A stretch of 64,000 nucleotides of DNA. It comes from Aquimarina mytili. Its GTDB lineage: Bacteria; Bacteroidota; Bacteroidia; Flavobacteriales; Flavobacteriaceae. Shown piece after piece: positions 28,407 through 37,171 of the stretch. The number at the start of each line of letters is the position of its first letter. Position 1 is the stretch's first letter. The stretch spans positions 186,001 to 250,000 of the forward strand of contig NZ_JAERQJ010000004.1 in NCBI RefSeq assembly GCF_016735115.1. Direction: 5' to 3'. A program made the position numbers and the translations under genes. The notes below the pieces were generated by a model. The model did not search any database. It was not told the origin of the DNA and saw nothing but the letters and a program-made list of their open reading frames with translations.

Positions 28407-28433
28407 AACGTCTTTATTTAGTTTTACCCTACC
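28407..28433 (-). promoter_or_regulatory. ECF-type promoter of fecR-TonB receptor (site A)
   Basis: On the minus strand the sequence reads GGTAGGGTAA (28433-28424), 13 bases, then CGTT (28410-28407), ending 21 bases before the fecR ATG. The same two boxes with the same 13-base spacing occur at 29526-29552 and 32077-32103. CGTT is a common ECF -10 core. Confidence 0.75.
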
Positions 28434-28482
28434 TTTTTTTAGTTATCAGTTTTCAGTTTCAGTACACAATCATTTCTTTTGA

Positions 28483-28863
28483 CTAATATTTCAATACTCC
28501 TTTTACCCCAAATTTATTAGGATTATTAATCATGTAGTTTATCAAACTTCCAACCTCTTGGCTTTGAGATATAAGTTGATCAAAAGTGTTTTTGTCTATA
28601 TATTTACAGGCTAAAGAAAATTCAAGCCATGTTTGAGTCTCAGTATTTTCTGCATCACTATCAGAGAGTTTACTAATAAAATTTTTTGCATAACGTCTCT
28701 TCCTATACGATTCTGAAATATTTGCGGATACACTTCTGGATGACCTTCTAATTTGATCTGTAAGAGCATATTTCTCCTCTTTTGGTAATCCTTTTGTGAT
28801 TTCAAATATTTTCATTGCCAAATCAAATGATTTTTTATAGGCTAATAAATTTTTAAAATCCAT
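28483..28863 (-). CDS. Four-helix-bundle protein (S23 / 23S rRNA intervening-sequence type)
   Basis: A 126-aa helical protein with the family signature DQIRRSSRSVSANISESYRKR (residues about 38-58), followed by FISKLSDSDAENTETQTWLEFSLACKY. S23 proteins form pentameric helical bundles and are found in rRNA intervening sequences or scattered in genomes; biochemical role unresolved. Here it separates the ECF sigma gene from fecR. A 10-base inverted repeat (AGTTTTCAGT 28448-28457; ACTGAAAACT 28907-28916) in short-word tracts flanks it, suggesting insertion as a cassette. Confidence 0.9.
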   Translation of the reverse strand: MDFKNLLAYKKSFDLAMKIFEITKGLPKEEKYALTDQIRRSSRSVSANISESYRKRRYAKNFISKLSDSDAENTETQTWLEFSLACKYIDKNTFDQLISQSQEVGSLINYMINNPNKFGVKGVLKY

Positions 28864-28922
28864 ACTTAATTCGTTTTTTATTTATTACTGCAAACTGAGA
28901 CTTAATACTGAAAACTAGTTAA

Positions 28923-29444
28923 TCAAATATTCCCAATCTTCTTCCTAAGAGTTAACAAGGCTTTATGCATCAATTTTTCAATAGCTTTAACCGAAACACC
29001 CGATAATTCTGCTATTTCTTTATAGGTTTTTTTATCTATTCTACTTAACAAGAAAACTTCTCGCTGTCTTTCTGGTAATTGCGCAATGGCATTCTTTAAT
29101 TTATCCATGTACTCTTTTTCCAAAGCAATAAATTCAGGAGATTCATGATGTACATCACTCTTACGTTGTGTAATATAATTTTGGTATTTAAATTTTACCT
29201 TCTGATGCCGAGCATTGCTAATTCCTAAATTGGTAGCAATAGTGTATACATAACTTTTTGCCTTATCCAGAGAAACCTTAGCGCAGTTGTTCCATAATTT
29301 AATGAATGCATCTTGGACAATGTCTTCTGCTTGATCCAAATCTCCAAATTTATAATACAGGTAATTCCTCAAAAGTTTTGAGTGACTTTTGAAAAACTGA
29401 TCAAAAGCTTGTTCGTTACATGTAGAGTTTTTATCGTCAGACAT
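28923..29444 (-). CDS. ECF RNA polymerase sigma factor
   Basis: A 173-aa sigma-70 of the extracytoplasmic-function class (FecI-like). Region 2 is at about residues 10-80 (LRNYLYYKFGDLDQAEDIVQDAFIKLWNN) and region 4 at about 110-170 (AQLPERQREVFLLSRIDKKTYKEIAELSGVSVKAIEKLMHKAL). Together with the downstream FecR and STN-TonB receptor it forms a cell-surface signalling system. I did not find the GGTAGGGTAA-N13-CGTT motif on its own upstream strand, so it may be made constitutively. Confidence 0.95.
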   Translation of the reverse strand: MSDDKNSTCNEQAFDQFFKSHSKLLRNYLYYKFGDLDQAEDIVQDAFIKLWNNCAKVSLDKAKSYVYTIATNLGISNARHQKVKFKYQNYITQRKSDVHHESPEFIALEKEYMDKLKNAIAQLPERQREVFLLSRIDKKTYKEIAELSGVSVKAIEKLMHKALLTLRKKIGNI

Positions 29445-29525
29445 TTGGGGTATATAATTGTGTTACCAAATCTAGATTTTTTTTCTTAGCTATCAAAAAA
29501 ATAAAAGATTGTAAATGCAAAAGGG

Positions 29526-29552
29526 GGTAGGGTAAGCTTTTTTTAAGGCGTT
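29526..29552 (+). promoter_or_regulatory. ECF-type promoter of the four-repeat lipoprotein (site B)
   Basis: GGTAGGGTAA (29526-29535), 13-base spacer, CGTT (29549-29552), about 65 bases before the ATG at 29617. Identical boxes and spacing as sites A and C. Confidence 0.75.
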
Positions 29553-29616
29553 TCATTTATGTGAAGCAATACTAGTGAGCTAAACATAATATGAATAACC
29601 CTTAAATAATTATACC

Positions 29617-30843
29617 ATGAAAAAACTTAGTATTTGGTTACTTTCTATATTAACAATGTTATTTGTAATAACATCATGTGAGATCAATGAAGAATTTGAT
29701 AGATGTCCAGAATTAGCATTTACATTTCAGAAACTAGATTCTGTTCGTTTAGATAAAGTTGATGATACAATATCTAATGACTCTCTATTTGGTTATTATA
29801 AGTTTACCGCAGATTTCCCCAATATTGAAGAGACAGCTTATGAGTGGTTTGTTAATGATAGTTTGGTGGATTCAGAATTGATTTTGGATGACCGCGATAA
29901 TATGTATGTAGGATTTTTTGAACCTGGGATCTATAATATTTGCATTTTTTCTGAAACTCCAGAATGCCCAGAAGGAACTTCGTATTGCAAAACGCTAAGA
30001 GTAGGAGTAACAAATCCAGCTTGTCCAGAGCTTAAATTTATAACTAGAACCGATACACTTCCTTCAGGTAAAGTTAATTATAAGTTTATTGCCGATTTTG
30101 AAGGTATTGAAGAAGTGTCATACGGTTGGTTTATCAATGGAGACCTGGTTGAAGATTCAGCACCAGGTGAAGACAATTACTTAAGATGGGATTTTGAAAA
30201 ACCTGGAGTTTACGAAGTATGTATCAAGACAGAAACACCAGATTGTCCAGAAGGAACTTCATATTGTGAAGAAGTAGTGGTGAGAGAAAATGGAAATTGC
30301 CCTGAGATTTCTTTTGATAAAGAAATAGAACCAGGAACTGTAGGTACTTATGTTTTTGAAGCAAATATTGAAGGTGCAGATGAAATTAGTGAGATTATAT
30401 GGCTCGTAAATGGAGAATATGTTGAATCGCCAGGGGATCCACAGGTTGGAAGTAGAATTTTAGTGTATCAATTTGAAAACGGTATACATGAAGTATGCTT
30501 AAAAGTTATAACTCCTGATTGTCCAGAAGGAGTAAAGTATTGCAAAGAAATTCGTGTAGGCAATTGCCCAGACTTATTCTTTGAATATGAGCAAGATGGT
30601 GATAACCTTGCGTATTACTTCTATCCTAGTGCCTTTGATGGAATTGATGAAGTTACTTTAGAATGGTTTGTTAATGGAGATTATGTAGGCAAATCTCCCG
30701 ATTTCCCGCATAATAATCCTTTTTATTATCAATTTAATGCCCCGGGAAGATATGAGGTGTGTTTAATGATTGAAACTCCAGATTGCCCAGCAGGAACTTC
30801 AGTATGTAAGGTTATTGAGATTCCAGATGGTGTACAAGAATAA
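29617..30843 (+). CDS. Surface lipoprotein with four Cys-containing PKD-like repeats
   Basis: A 408-aa lipoprotein (lipobox VITSC, Cys21). Four repeats of about 90 residues each start with CPE/CPD (about residues 30, 135, 227, 316), carry a (Y/W)xWFVNGxxV core with an acidic ADFxxIEE lead-in, and end with VCIxxETPxCPEGTSYC. Each repeat has four Cys, probably two disulfides, within an Ig/PKD-like beta sandwich. It is preceded by ECF promoter site B, and shares its repeat with the lipoprotein at 32141. Likely on the outer-membrane surface as partner or reporter of the TonB receptor; that role is inference. Confidence 0.75.
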   Translation: MKKLSIWLLSILTMLFVITSCEINEEFDRCPELAFTFQKLDSVRLDKVDDTISNDSLFGYYKFTADFPNIEETAYEWFVNDSLVDSELILDDRDNMYVGFFEPGIYNICIFSETPECPEGTSYCKTLRVGVTNPACPELKFITRTDTLPSGKVNYKFIADFEGIEEVSYGWFINGDLVEDSAPGEDNYLRWDFEKPGVYEVCIKTETPDCPEGTSYCEEVVVRENGNCPEISFDKEIEPGTVGTYVFEANIEGADEISEIIWLVNGEYVESPGDPQVGSRILVYQFENGIHEVCLKVITPDCPEGVKYCKEIRVGNCPDLFFEYEQDGDNLAYYFYPSAFDGIDEVTLEWFVNGDYVGKSPDFPHNNPFYYQFNAPGRYEVCLMIETPDCPAGTSVCKVIEIPDGVQE

Positions 30844-30884
30844 AATATTTACAATAGGTTAGTTAGGTTAGATTAATTAGGTTG

Positions 30885-30926
30885 ATTCCCCAGAAGTATA
30901 ACTAGTACTTTTGGGGAATTTTTTTG
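30885..30926 (+). terminator. Rho-independent terminator
   Basis: ATTCCCCAGAAGTA (30885-30898) pairs with TACTTTTGGGGAAT (30906-30919, one G-U pair), followed by a T run to 30925. Ends the lipoprotein transcript. Confidence 0.85.
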
Positions 30927-31000
30927 TCTTTATATCAAATACGAAGTATAAGGACTTTAAAATGAACTTTTATGTTAATTTTAGGTTCTTTAAAAAAATG

Positions 31001-31717
31001 ATAAAAATGTCACAGGAGCATTACCAAACTAAACTCGAAATTTTAGAAGCATTACCAAAAGATTTGATTAAAAAACCAGATTTACCTATAGATACAGCAA
31101 TACAAGAAGCTGAAAACCGATATGTGTGGGCTAAACAAGATGCTGATATACTTGTAAAACAAATTAACTTTGATTGGATAGGATGTGGAGAAGATCTTAT
31201 CGTTCGTGCCGGGGCATTACGTTATGCTCAATCATTATGGGAACAAGAACGTAAAAGTATTGGAGAGGCTAAAAAACTATGGAAAGAAAAAGCACTCATA
31301 GCTTTAGCACTTAGAGGCGAACTGCTTGCAGCTTTTAAGTATGCCTATCATAATAGAAATGACCTTTTGAGTATTTTAAAAACTATTAGTAAAGGAAAGA
31401 AAAACACAGATGTGATACAAGACTTAAGTGATCTTAGTACATTAGGAGCCAATAATACAAAAGAATTAAAAGTGATTAATTTTGATATAAATAAGCTTGA
31501 AAAAGCAGCTTTGTTGTCAAAAGAAATGGCAACATTATTAGCTAAAGCCAATGCCGAAACATTAAAAAACAGCACTGTTAAAGATATAAGAAATCGGGCC
31601 TATATTCACCTTAAAGAAGCTATGGATGCCCTGTCTAGAGCTGGAAAATATGTCTTCAAAGATAATCCTGATCGGTTCAAAGGGTATATTAATCAATATT
31701 ATAAAAAGAAAAGATAA
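31001..31717 (+). CDS. Hypothetical helical cytosolic protein
   Basis: 238 residues from the ATG at 31001 (an ATG at 31010 is equally good; the upstream start at 30911 lies in the preceding terminator and is rejected). Nearly all helix, Lys/Glu-rich, no signal or membrane segment. The stretch EAENRYVWAKQDADILVKQ and a C-terminal RDRAYIHLKEAMDALSRAGKYVF-like region suggest a four-helix-bundle or TPR-like fold. I do not recognise the family. It sits between the two Cys-repeat lipoprotein genes, without an ECF motif of its own. Confidence 0.65.
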   Translation: MKMSQEHYQTKLEILEALPKDLIKKPDLPIDTAIQEAENRYVWAKQDADILVKQINFDWIGCGEDLIVRAGALRYAQSLWEQERKSIGEAKKLWKEKALIALALRGELLAAFKYAYHNRNDLLSILKTISKGKKNTDVIQDLSDLSTLGANNTKELKVINFDINKLEKAALLSKEMATLLAKANAETLKNSTVKDIRNRAYIHLKEAMDALSRAGKYVFKDNPDRFKGYINQYYKKKR

Positions 31718-31758
31718 GAATAAGATGTTTTTTGATAGATTAGTATTTTGATATATAC

Positions 31759-32001
31759 TCCTGTATTTAAAAATAAAACTCCTGCATTTAAAATAAACTT
31801 CCTGTATATAGATAAATATTTCCTGTATAAAAATATACTATTCCTGCATATATATTTAAGATTCCTGCAATACAGGAGAATTAAATATATATACAGGAAT
31901 TATATAAAATAATACAGGAGCATTATATTTAATACAGGAGATATAAAATATATGCAGGAAATATAAATATAATTACAGGAATACTGTAAAAATATACAGG
32001 A
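31759..32001. repeat. Phased inverted array of 13 TCCTGYA motifs at 20-21-bp spacing
   Basis: Motif TCCTG(T/C)A starts at 31759, 31780, 31800, 31821, 31842 and 31863; the reverse complement T(A/G)CAGGA starts at 31871, 31892, 31913, 31933, 31953, 31974 and 31995. Spacing is 20 or 21 bases throughout, two helical turns, so all copies face the same side of the helix. The centre TCCTGCAATACAGGA (31863-31877) is a near-perfect dyad. Spacers are almost pure A/T and partly complementary between halves (units 5 and 8 agree at 17 of 21 positions), so the whole can also fold as one long hairpin. It fills the gap between two genes of the ECF locus. Confidence 0.95.
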
Positions 32002-32076
32002 AATATAATTATATGTTATTGGCTATCGACCATATGCTATAGACTATCGGCTATCGATCATTAACCAAAAACAAAG

Positions 32077-32103
32077 GGTAGGGTAATGTAGCTTTCATTC
32101 GTT
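32077..32103 (+). promoter_or_regulatory. ECF-type promoter of the second lipoprotein (site C)
   Basis: GGTAGGGTAA (32077-32086), 13-base spacer, CGTT (32100-32103), 38 bases before the ATG at 32141 and 76 bases downstream of the phased array. Third instance of the same boxes and spacing. Confidence 0.75.
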
Positions 32104-32140
32104 ATACTTATATTAGAAGCTTAAATAGAAGAATTATATT

Positions 32141-33316
32141 ATGCTAAAATCATCAATTACAATACTATATGCAATTACAATACTGGTAGCAGTACTGCTT
32201 GTTGGTTGTGTAAGTGATGATCAAGCTGATTTTCCTAATAATAGTCAAATTAATATTACATCTAATGCCGCAGTGGTGTCTCTTCTTAAAAACCTGGTTT
32301 CAGAAACTGATGCCTTATCCGAAGATCAACAGTGTTTTAAATTTAATTACCCGATTGTTTTAGGGTATAATAATGATTCAAATATAAGTATAGAGAGCTA
32401 CGCAGGATTATTAAGTACAATTGCCGCTCAGAGCTCTAATTTTAATATTACGGGGGTACAATTTCCGATAGAGATTACCTTCAGAAATACAAGTGCACGT
32501 ATTCGTATTGAAAACGAACAAGAATTACTTTCACTTTTAACTGAATGTGGGTATACAAGCCTACGCGACGAATTTGAAAGGCTATTTAGACAATGTTTTA
32601 CTTTTGATTTTCCGGTAACTGTTTTAGATAGTATTAAAAGAGAGGTTCCTATAACTACAGATCAAGAGTTTGATACTTTCTTTAATGGTCAAAATAAAAA
32701 CTACCAACCAGAATTTAAGTTTCCTTTAAACTTGTTGGTTGGGTCTGATGCTGTTTCAGAACAGATACAAACATATTTTGATTTTTATGAGGTTGTTGAT
32801 GCCTGTCCAGGTTGTCCGTCTATACGTATCGATAGTTCTAGGGTTTCTAACACCATGTATAGATTTATTGCTGATTTTGAAATTAAACCAGAATACGAAT
32901 TGTTTTGGATCGTTGATCAAGAAACATTTCCTTTTGTAGAAGGAGAGAATGCTATTACTCGTGGGTTTGACTTTGGTTTGCACAAAGTGTGTATTAAAGC
33001 AACCTCCCCAGATTGCCTTTCAGGAATAGAAGAATGTAAAGACATTACAGTTTGCCCAGAGTTATTTTTTATAGCAGAACAAGAAGGTGTTACTACAACA
33101 TATACATTCGCCGCAGATTTTCCCGAAATACAAGATGTTCCTTATAAATGGCTGGTCAATGGGGAGTTTCAGGAAAATGATGGAGGACCTGGTGCAGATA
33201 ATATGTTTACTTTTCAGTTTGAACCAGGATCTAATAATGAAGTTTGTATCCTTTCTGAAATAACCGGATGCGCAGAGATTTCTAAATTTTGTGTACAAAT
33301 TGAGGTTCCTCAATAA
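32141..33316 (+). CDS. Surface lipoprotein: two Cys/Phe domains plus two PKD-like Cys repeats
   Basis: A 391-aa lipoprotein (lipobox LLVGC, Cys23). Residues about 60-215 hold two related units starting QCFKFNYPIVL and QCFTFDFPVTV and ending with FPIEITF/FPLNLLV, a pattern I associate with Bacteroidota lipoproteins near ECF/FecR loci. Residues about 220-391 hold two copies of the same Cys repeat as the 29617 product (CPSIRID..., CPELFFIAEQ... with IADFE/AADFPEIQ and a W(I/L)V core). It follows ECF promoter site C. A surface sensor or effector of the system is the likely role, by inference. Confidence 0.72.
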   Translation: MLKSSITILYAITILVAVLLVGCVSDDQADFPNNSQINITSNAAVVSLLKNLVSETDALSEDQQCFKFNYPIVLGYNNDSNISIESYAGLLSTIAAQSSNFNITGVQFPIEITFRNTSARIRIENEQELLSLLTECGYTSLRDEFERLFRQCFTFDFPVTVLDSIKREVPITTDQEFDTFFNGQNKNYQPEFKFPLNLLVGSDAVSEQIQTYFDFYEVVDACPGCPSIRIDSSRVSNTMYRFIADFEIKPEYELFWIVDQETFPFVEGENAITRGFDFGLHKVCIKATSPDCLSGIEECKDITVCPELFFIAEQEGVTTTYTFAADFPEIQDVPYKWLVNGEFQENDGGPGADNMFTFQFEPGSNNEVCILSEITGCAEISKFCVQIEVPQ

Positions 33317-33484
33317 TATATAACCAGTATTTATCTATCAAAATGGTAAAAAATTATATTTATTATTCTTGATCTATTAGAACTTTTAAATGTAAATTTT
33401 TAAAGTGATAATTCTTTCCTGAATGGTTCTAAATAGGCTATTACTTGTGTTATTTTCAATAATTTTATAACAAACAAAAAAACT

Positions 33485-33886
33485 ATGAGATACCATACAA
33501 GGAAAATTGTAAAGCCGGGAGACTTAAATCCAAACGATACATTATTTGGTGGAAGATTACTAGAATGGATTGATGAAGAAGCTGCATTATATGCAGGAAT
33601 ACAATTAGAAAATAGAAGAGTAGTTACCAAGTATATGTCTGAAATCAATTTTGTGAGTTCTGCAGTGCAGGGCGATATCATAGAAATTGGCGTTGATGTG
33701 GTAAAATTTGGAACATCTTCTTTGATATTAAAATGCGAAGTAAGAAATAAGTTAACTCGTAATACAATTATTAAGATTGAGAATATTACAATGGTTAATC
33801 TAGATGAAAAAGGGAAACCAACCCCACATGGAAAAACCAAAATTGAATACGTAAAAGATAGATTAGAAAAATTATCTCAGAACTAA
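33485..33886 (+). CDS. Acyl-CoA thioesterase, hotdog fold
   Basis: A 133-aa hotdog-domain protein of the YciA/acyl-CoA hydrolase type. The pattern DLNPNDTLFGGRLLEWIDEEAAL with the catalytic Asp/Glu in the central helix, followed by FVSSAVQGDIIEIGV, is typical. It hydrolyses acyl-CoA to free acid and CoA in the cytosol. Its last 15 bases overlap the convergent DciA-like gene. Confidence 0.88.
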   Translation: MRYHTRKIVKPGDLNPNDTLFGGRLLEWIDEEAALYAGIQLENRRVVTKYMSEINFVSSAVQGDIIEIGVDVVKFGTSSLILKCEVRNKLTRNTIIKIENITMVNLDEKGKPTPHGKTKIEYVKDRLEKLSQN

Positions 33887-34168
33887 TTTTTTAATCAATT
33901 CTTTGCCTAGCTCTTCATTAAGGTTAGTAATTATTTTTTCTTTACCATAGCCTAGTTCTTCTCTTAATACAGATGAAGAGAGCTGAACAAATAATGTATC
34001 GCGTTCGAGTTTAATATTTTGGGTGTATTTGGTAATTGCTGGACCCATTACTTTTTCCCATACGTCTCTTACAGCAACCTTATCCAAACCTTTTTGAAGG
34101 TTATTGTCGGTAACGAAGTCTTTTAAAACATCGCCTAAACTCTGGTGTTCCTGATGGCGTTTGGTCAT
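33872..34168 (-). CDS. DUF721/DciA-like protein
   Basis: A 98-aa protein of the DUF721 (DciA) family: LGDVLKDFVTDNNLQKGLDKVAVRDVWEKVMGPAITKYTQ with the conserved W-x-x-V-x-G. DciA loads or stimulates the replicative helicase in bacteria lacking DnaC; a role with the DnaB in this window fits, and the recF neighbour supports a DNA-metabolism context. Shares 4 bases with the upstream lipoprotein gene and overlaps the convergent thioesterase gene by 15 bases. Confidence 0.85.
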   Translation of the reverse strand: MTKRHQEHQSLGDVLKDFVTDNNLQKGLDKVAVRDVWEKVMGPAITKYTQNIKLERDTLFVQLSSSVLREELGYGKEKIITNLNEELGKELIKKLVLR

Positions 34169-34581
34169 TCTAATGTTATCTTTTGATACGGTTTGTAAAA
34201 GTACATATTTCCAGCCTCATTTTTGATAATGATCTGATTTTCTTTTGCAAGTATAACGGTCTCTGTCCAGCCTGAAAGCGAGGTCTTGTAATGCATTCTT
34301 AGGCTGTCGTTTTCAATTTTTAGGGTAAACACTTCACTATCGTTTGACGTGATAAAGCTCCCATCTAATCTTGGTTGCACTTTTTTACGAATTCCAATAG
34401 AGTCTTTAATTTCAAAAAAGTCAATGCTCTGGTTAAAGGTATATTCTTTTTCAATTCCATTAGATAGTAGTACTCGTTCTATTTCCCAATATCCATTAAT
34501 GTGTTTTGTAAAACTTTCTGGATGAGGTTTTGAGCAAGAAAAAACACTAATCAATGCTAGGTAAAATACAGTTTTTCTCAT
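34165..34581 (-). CDS. Small lipoprotein, lipocalin-like
   Basis: 138 residues with a lipobox (ISVFSC, Cys16). The mature part NGYWEIERVLLSNG...DSLRMHY...ILAKENQIIIKNEAGNMYFYKPY is an antiparallel-beta pattern like the lipocalin-like domains of Bacteroidota lipoproteins. Function unknown. Sits 4 bases after recF in the recF-lipoprotein-dciA operon, as in related genomes. Confidence 0.75.
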   Translation of the reverse strand: MRKTVFYLALISVFSCSKPHPESFTKHINGYWEIERVLLSNGIEKEYTFNQSIDFFEIKDSIGIRKKVQPRLDGSFITSNDSEVFTLKIENDSLRMHYKTSLSGWTETVILAKENQIIIKNEAGNMYFYKPYQKITLE

Positions 34582-34585
34582 TTTC

Positions 34586-35683
34586 TTATGAATTTGTCTT
34601 TTCTTCCAGTTTGAAAATTTTATACGATTGCGAAATCTTTTTCACCACTTCTTCGGTTCTATCTGCATGTGTGTCACTAATAAAGAGTTGTCCAAAATTT
34701 TGATCATCTACAAGCTTTATAATATGTTCTACGCGCTTCTCATCAAGCTTATCAAAAATATCATCTAATAGAAGTATGGGGTTCACTTTGCTGTGATTTT
34801 TGATAAAATCAAACTGTGCTAGTTTTAACGCAATCAAAAAAGACTTTTGCTGACCTTGACTACCAAATTTTTTGATAGGATGTGAGTCTATTTCAAAGGA
34901 TAAATCATCTTTATGTGTTCCTACACTGGTGTACTGTAAGGTTCTATCTTTTGCCAGGTTTTCCTCTAACAACGTTAACAGGTCGGTTTTTGTTAGTTTA
35001 CTTTGATATTCTATAGATACATGTTCTTTTCCGGAGCTTATGGCTTGGTATCTATCAATAAAAATAGGGATAAAAACTTCTAAGAATTCTTTTCTCTTTT
35101 TATGAATAATACTTCCGGATTCATATAGTTGTTGGTTATAAACATCTAATGTAGTTGGATCAAAGGTGTTATTGGCAACAAAGTATTTCAATAGGGCATT
35201 ACGTTGGGATACTAGTTTTGTATATTGTAAAAGAGTCGTTAAATAGTTTTGATCGCTTTGAGAAATTACGCCATCTATAAATTTACGACGCATATCGCTG
35301 CCTTCAGTAATTAAGTCTCTATCTGCAGGGGATATTATTACTAAAGGTAAAAAGCCAATATGTTCCCTAAAGGTTTCATAAGCTTTACCATTACGTTTGA
35401 TTACCTTTTTTTGACCTCTTTTAACGCTTACGATTACTTTTTCATCACGATCCTCTTTGGTGTATAATCCATCAATAACAAAAAAATCTGTGCCATGCTT
35501 AATATTTTGACTGGTAATTGGATTAAAATAACTCTTTCCAAAAGATAGGTGATAAATGGCATCCAAAATGTTTGTTTTTCCGACTCCATTATTTCCAACA
35601 AAACAATTTATCTTATCATCAAAATCGAAATTGATGGATTCAAAATTTTTATAATTGATTAAAGAAAGAGATTTTAAAATCAT
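34586..35683 (-). CDS. recF: DNA replication/repair protein RecF
   Basis: A 365-aa SMC-like ATPase that helps RecOR load RecA at gaps. The Walker A motif [19 protein letters not shown] (about residues 30-48), the signature [17 protein letters not shown] (about 275-291) and Walker [13 protein letters not shown] (about 302-313) are all present. First gene of its operon, divergent from the TPR gene. Confidence 0.96.
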   Translation of the reverse strand: MILKSLSLINYKNFESINFDFDDKINCFVGNNGVGKTNILDAIYHLSFGKSYFNPITSQNIKHGTDFFVIDGLYTKEDRDEKVIVSVKRGQKKVIKRNGKAYETFREHIGFLPLVIISPADRDLITEGSDMRRKFIDGVISQSDQNYLTTLLQYTKLVSQRNALLKYFVANNTFDPTTLDVYNQQLYESGSIIHKKRKEFLEVFIPIFIDRYQAISSGKEHVSIEYQSKLTKTDLLTLLEENLAKDRTLQYTSVGTHKDDLSFEIDSHPIKKFGSQGQQKSFLIALKLAQFDFIKNHSKVNPILLLDDIFDKLDEKRVEHIIKLVDDQNFGQLFISDTHADRTEEVVKKISQSYKIFKLEEKTNS

Positions 35684-35791
35684 AAAACACTGATCATCAG
35701 GGAGTGGTAACTATAAAGAAATTCGTAATTATTCCTTGCAAAATATTGAAAAATAATAAATAGTTGTGCTTTTAATTATGAATAAAAATTT

Positions 35792-35799
35792 TATTTTTG
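35792..35799 (+). promoter_or_regulatory. -7 box (TATTTTTG) of the TPR gene
   Basis: TATTTTTG fits TAnnTTTG 20 bases before the ATG at 35820. The nearest TTG (35764-35766) is 25 bases away, slightly long, so the call is moderate. Confidence 0.45.
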
Positions 35800-35819
35800 C
35801 CCTTCATTAAAGAAAATTT

Positions 35820-36593
35820 ATGGCAACTTATAAGAAAAGAGGACACAAACCTAAAAATAAAGCTGAAGAAGTTGAACAAATTGAAGATAAATCAACAACT
35901 GCAGAGGTATTTAATACACTAGATGAAGGTGCTTCTAAAACCGAAGAATGGGTTGCGGCAAACCAAAAGTATATACTTGGGGCCGTAGCGGTTATAGCTC
36001 TTGTGATATTAGGGTATCTTGGTTTTCAGAAATTCATTCAAGAGCCAAAAGAACAAGAAGCTGCAAATGAAATGTTTAAAGCTCAACAATATTTTGATAA
36101 TGCAGTAAATGGCAACACGACTGTTCGTGATTCATTATATACTTTAGCTCTTAATGGAGGTGAAGGTAAGTATGGTTTTTTAGAAATAATAGAGAATTAT
36201 GGTGGTACTAAGGCTGCAAACCTTGCAAATTATTATGCAGGTTTTTCTTACCTTAACATGAATAAGTACCAAGAAGCTATAGAATATCTAGATAACTTCA
36301 AAAGTGATGACCAGATGCTCGGTCCATTAGCCTTAGGAGGTATAGGAGATGCTTTTTCGCAGTTAGATCAAGTAGAAGAAGCATTAGGATACTATGAAAA
36401 AGCTGCACAAACTAAAACTAATGATTTTACAACGCCTAAGTTTTTATTGAAAGCTGCAATAACTGCAATATCATTAAATAAAACTGATGCGGCAATTTCT
36501 TATTTAGAACGTATTAAAGAAGAATTTCCTAAAAGCGTTGAAGCTAATCAAGTAGATGTTCATCTTGGTCAAGCTCAGGCAATGAAACAATAG
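35820..36593 (+). CDS. Membrane-anchored TPR protein (YfgM-like)
   Basis: 257 residues: charged cytosolic N-terminus, one transmembrane helix (about 50-70), then TPR-type helices (about 75-257), e.g. [26 protein letters not shown] and [25 protein letters not shown]. This resembles YfgM/ancillary SecYEG chaperone-type proteins and is typical upstream of ribH in Flavobacteriia. Probable periplasmic scaffold. Confidence 0.85.
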   Translation: MATYKKRGHKPKNKAEEVEQIEDKSTTAEVFNTLDEGASKTEEWVAANQKYILGAVAVIALVILGYLGFQKFIQEPKEQEAANEMFKAQQYFDNAVNGNTTVRDSLYTLALNGGEGKYGFLEIIENYGGTKAANLANYYAGFSYLNMNKYQEAIEYLDNFKSDDQMLGPLALGGIGDAFSQLDQVEEALGYYEKAAQTKTNDFTTPKFLLKAAITAISLNKTDAAISYLERIKEEFPKSVEANQVDVHLGQAQAMKQ

Positions 36594-36664
36594 TTTATAG
36601 TTTAAAGTTTCGGGTTTTAAAAGAAACTTTGAACTTGAAACATAAAAACGATAAACTAATCATC

Positions 36665-37171
36665 ATGGCTACAGAAAATAAAAATTTATCACAATACGAT
36701 AAAGCAACAATCCCAAACGCGAAAAATTTTCGGTTTGGGATTGTTGTTTCAGAATGGAATGAAAATATAACACAAGGTCTTTTTCAGGGGGCTTTTGATG
36801 CATTAATTGACTGCGGTGCTATAAAGGAAAACATTGTACGATGGAATGTTCCTGGTAGTTTTGAACTGATTTATGGCTGTAAAAAAATGCTGGAATCTTT
36901 TGATATGCTTGATGCCGTTATTGCAATTGGAAGCGTTATTCAAGGCGAAACTAAGCATTTTGACTTTGTTTGCGAAGGGGTTACTCAAGGCATCAAAGAT
37001 TTAAATATTCAAGGGGATATCCCTGTCATTTTTTGTGTGTTAACCGATAATACAATGCAACAATCCATAGATCGTTCAGGTGGTAAGCATGGTAATAAAG
37101 GGACTGAAGCTGCTATAGCAGCAATTAAAATGGCACAACTGCGCAAAGATGCTAAATTCTACAAAGAGTAA
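36665..37171 (+). CDS. ribH: 6,7-dimethyl-8-ribityllumazine synthase
   Basis: A 168-aa lumazine synthase, penultimate step of riboflavin synthesis. Motifs: [45 protein letters not shown] with the catalytic His, and GVLT-like [23 protein letters not shown]. The ATG at 36665 was chosen over a TTG at 36629, which lies in a short-word intergenic tract. 260 bases follow with no gene (37172-37431). Confidence 0.96.
   Translation: MATENKNLSQYDKATIPNAKNFRFGIVVSEWNENITQGLFQGAFDALIDCGAIKENIVRWNVPGSFELIYGCKKMLESFDMLDAVIAIGSVIQGETKHFDFVCEGVTQGIKDLNIQGDIPVIFCVLTDNTMQQSIDRSGGKHGNKGTEAAIAAIKMAQLRKDAKFYKE

Noticed and set aside
31759..32001. CRISPR array
   Set aside because: The repeats are only 7 bases, the orientation flips midway, the spacers are A/T-only and partly complementary, and no cas genes are present.
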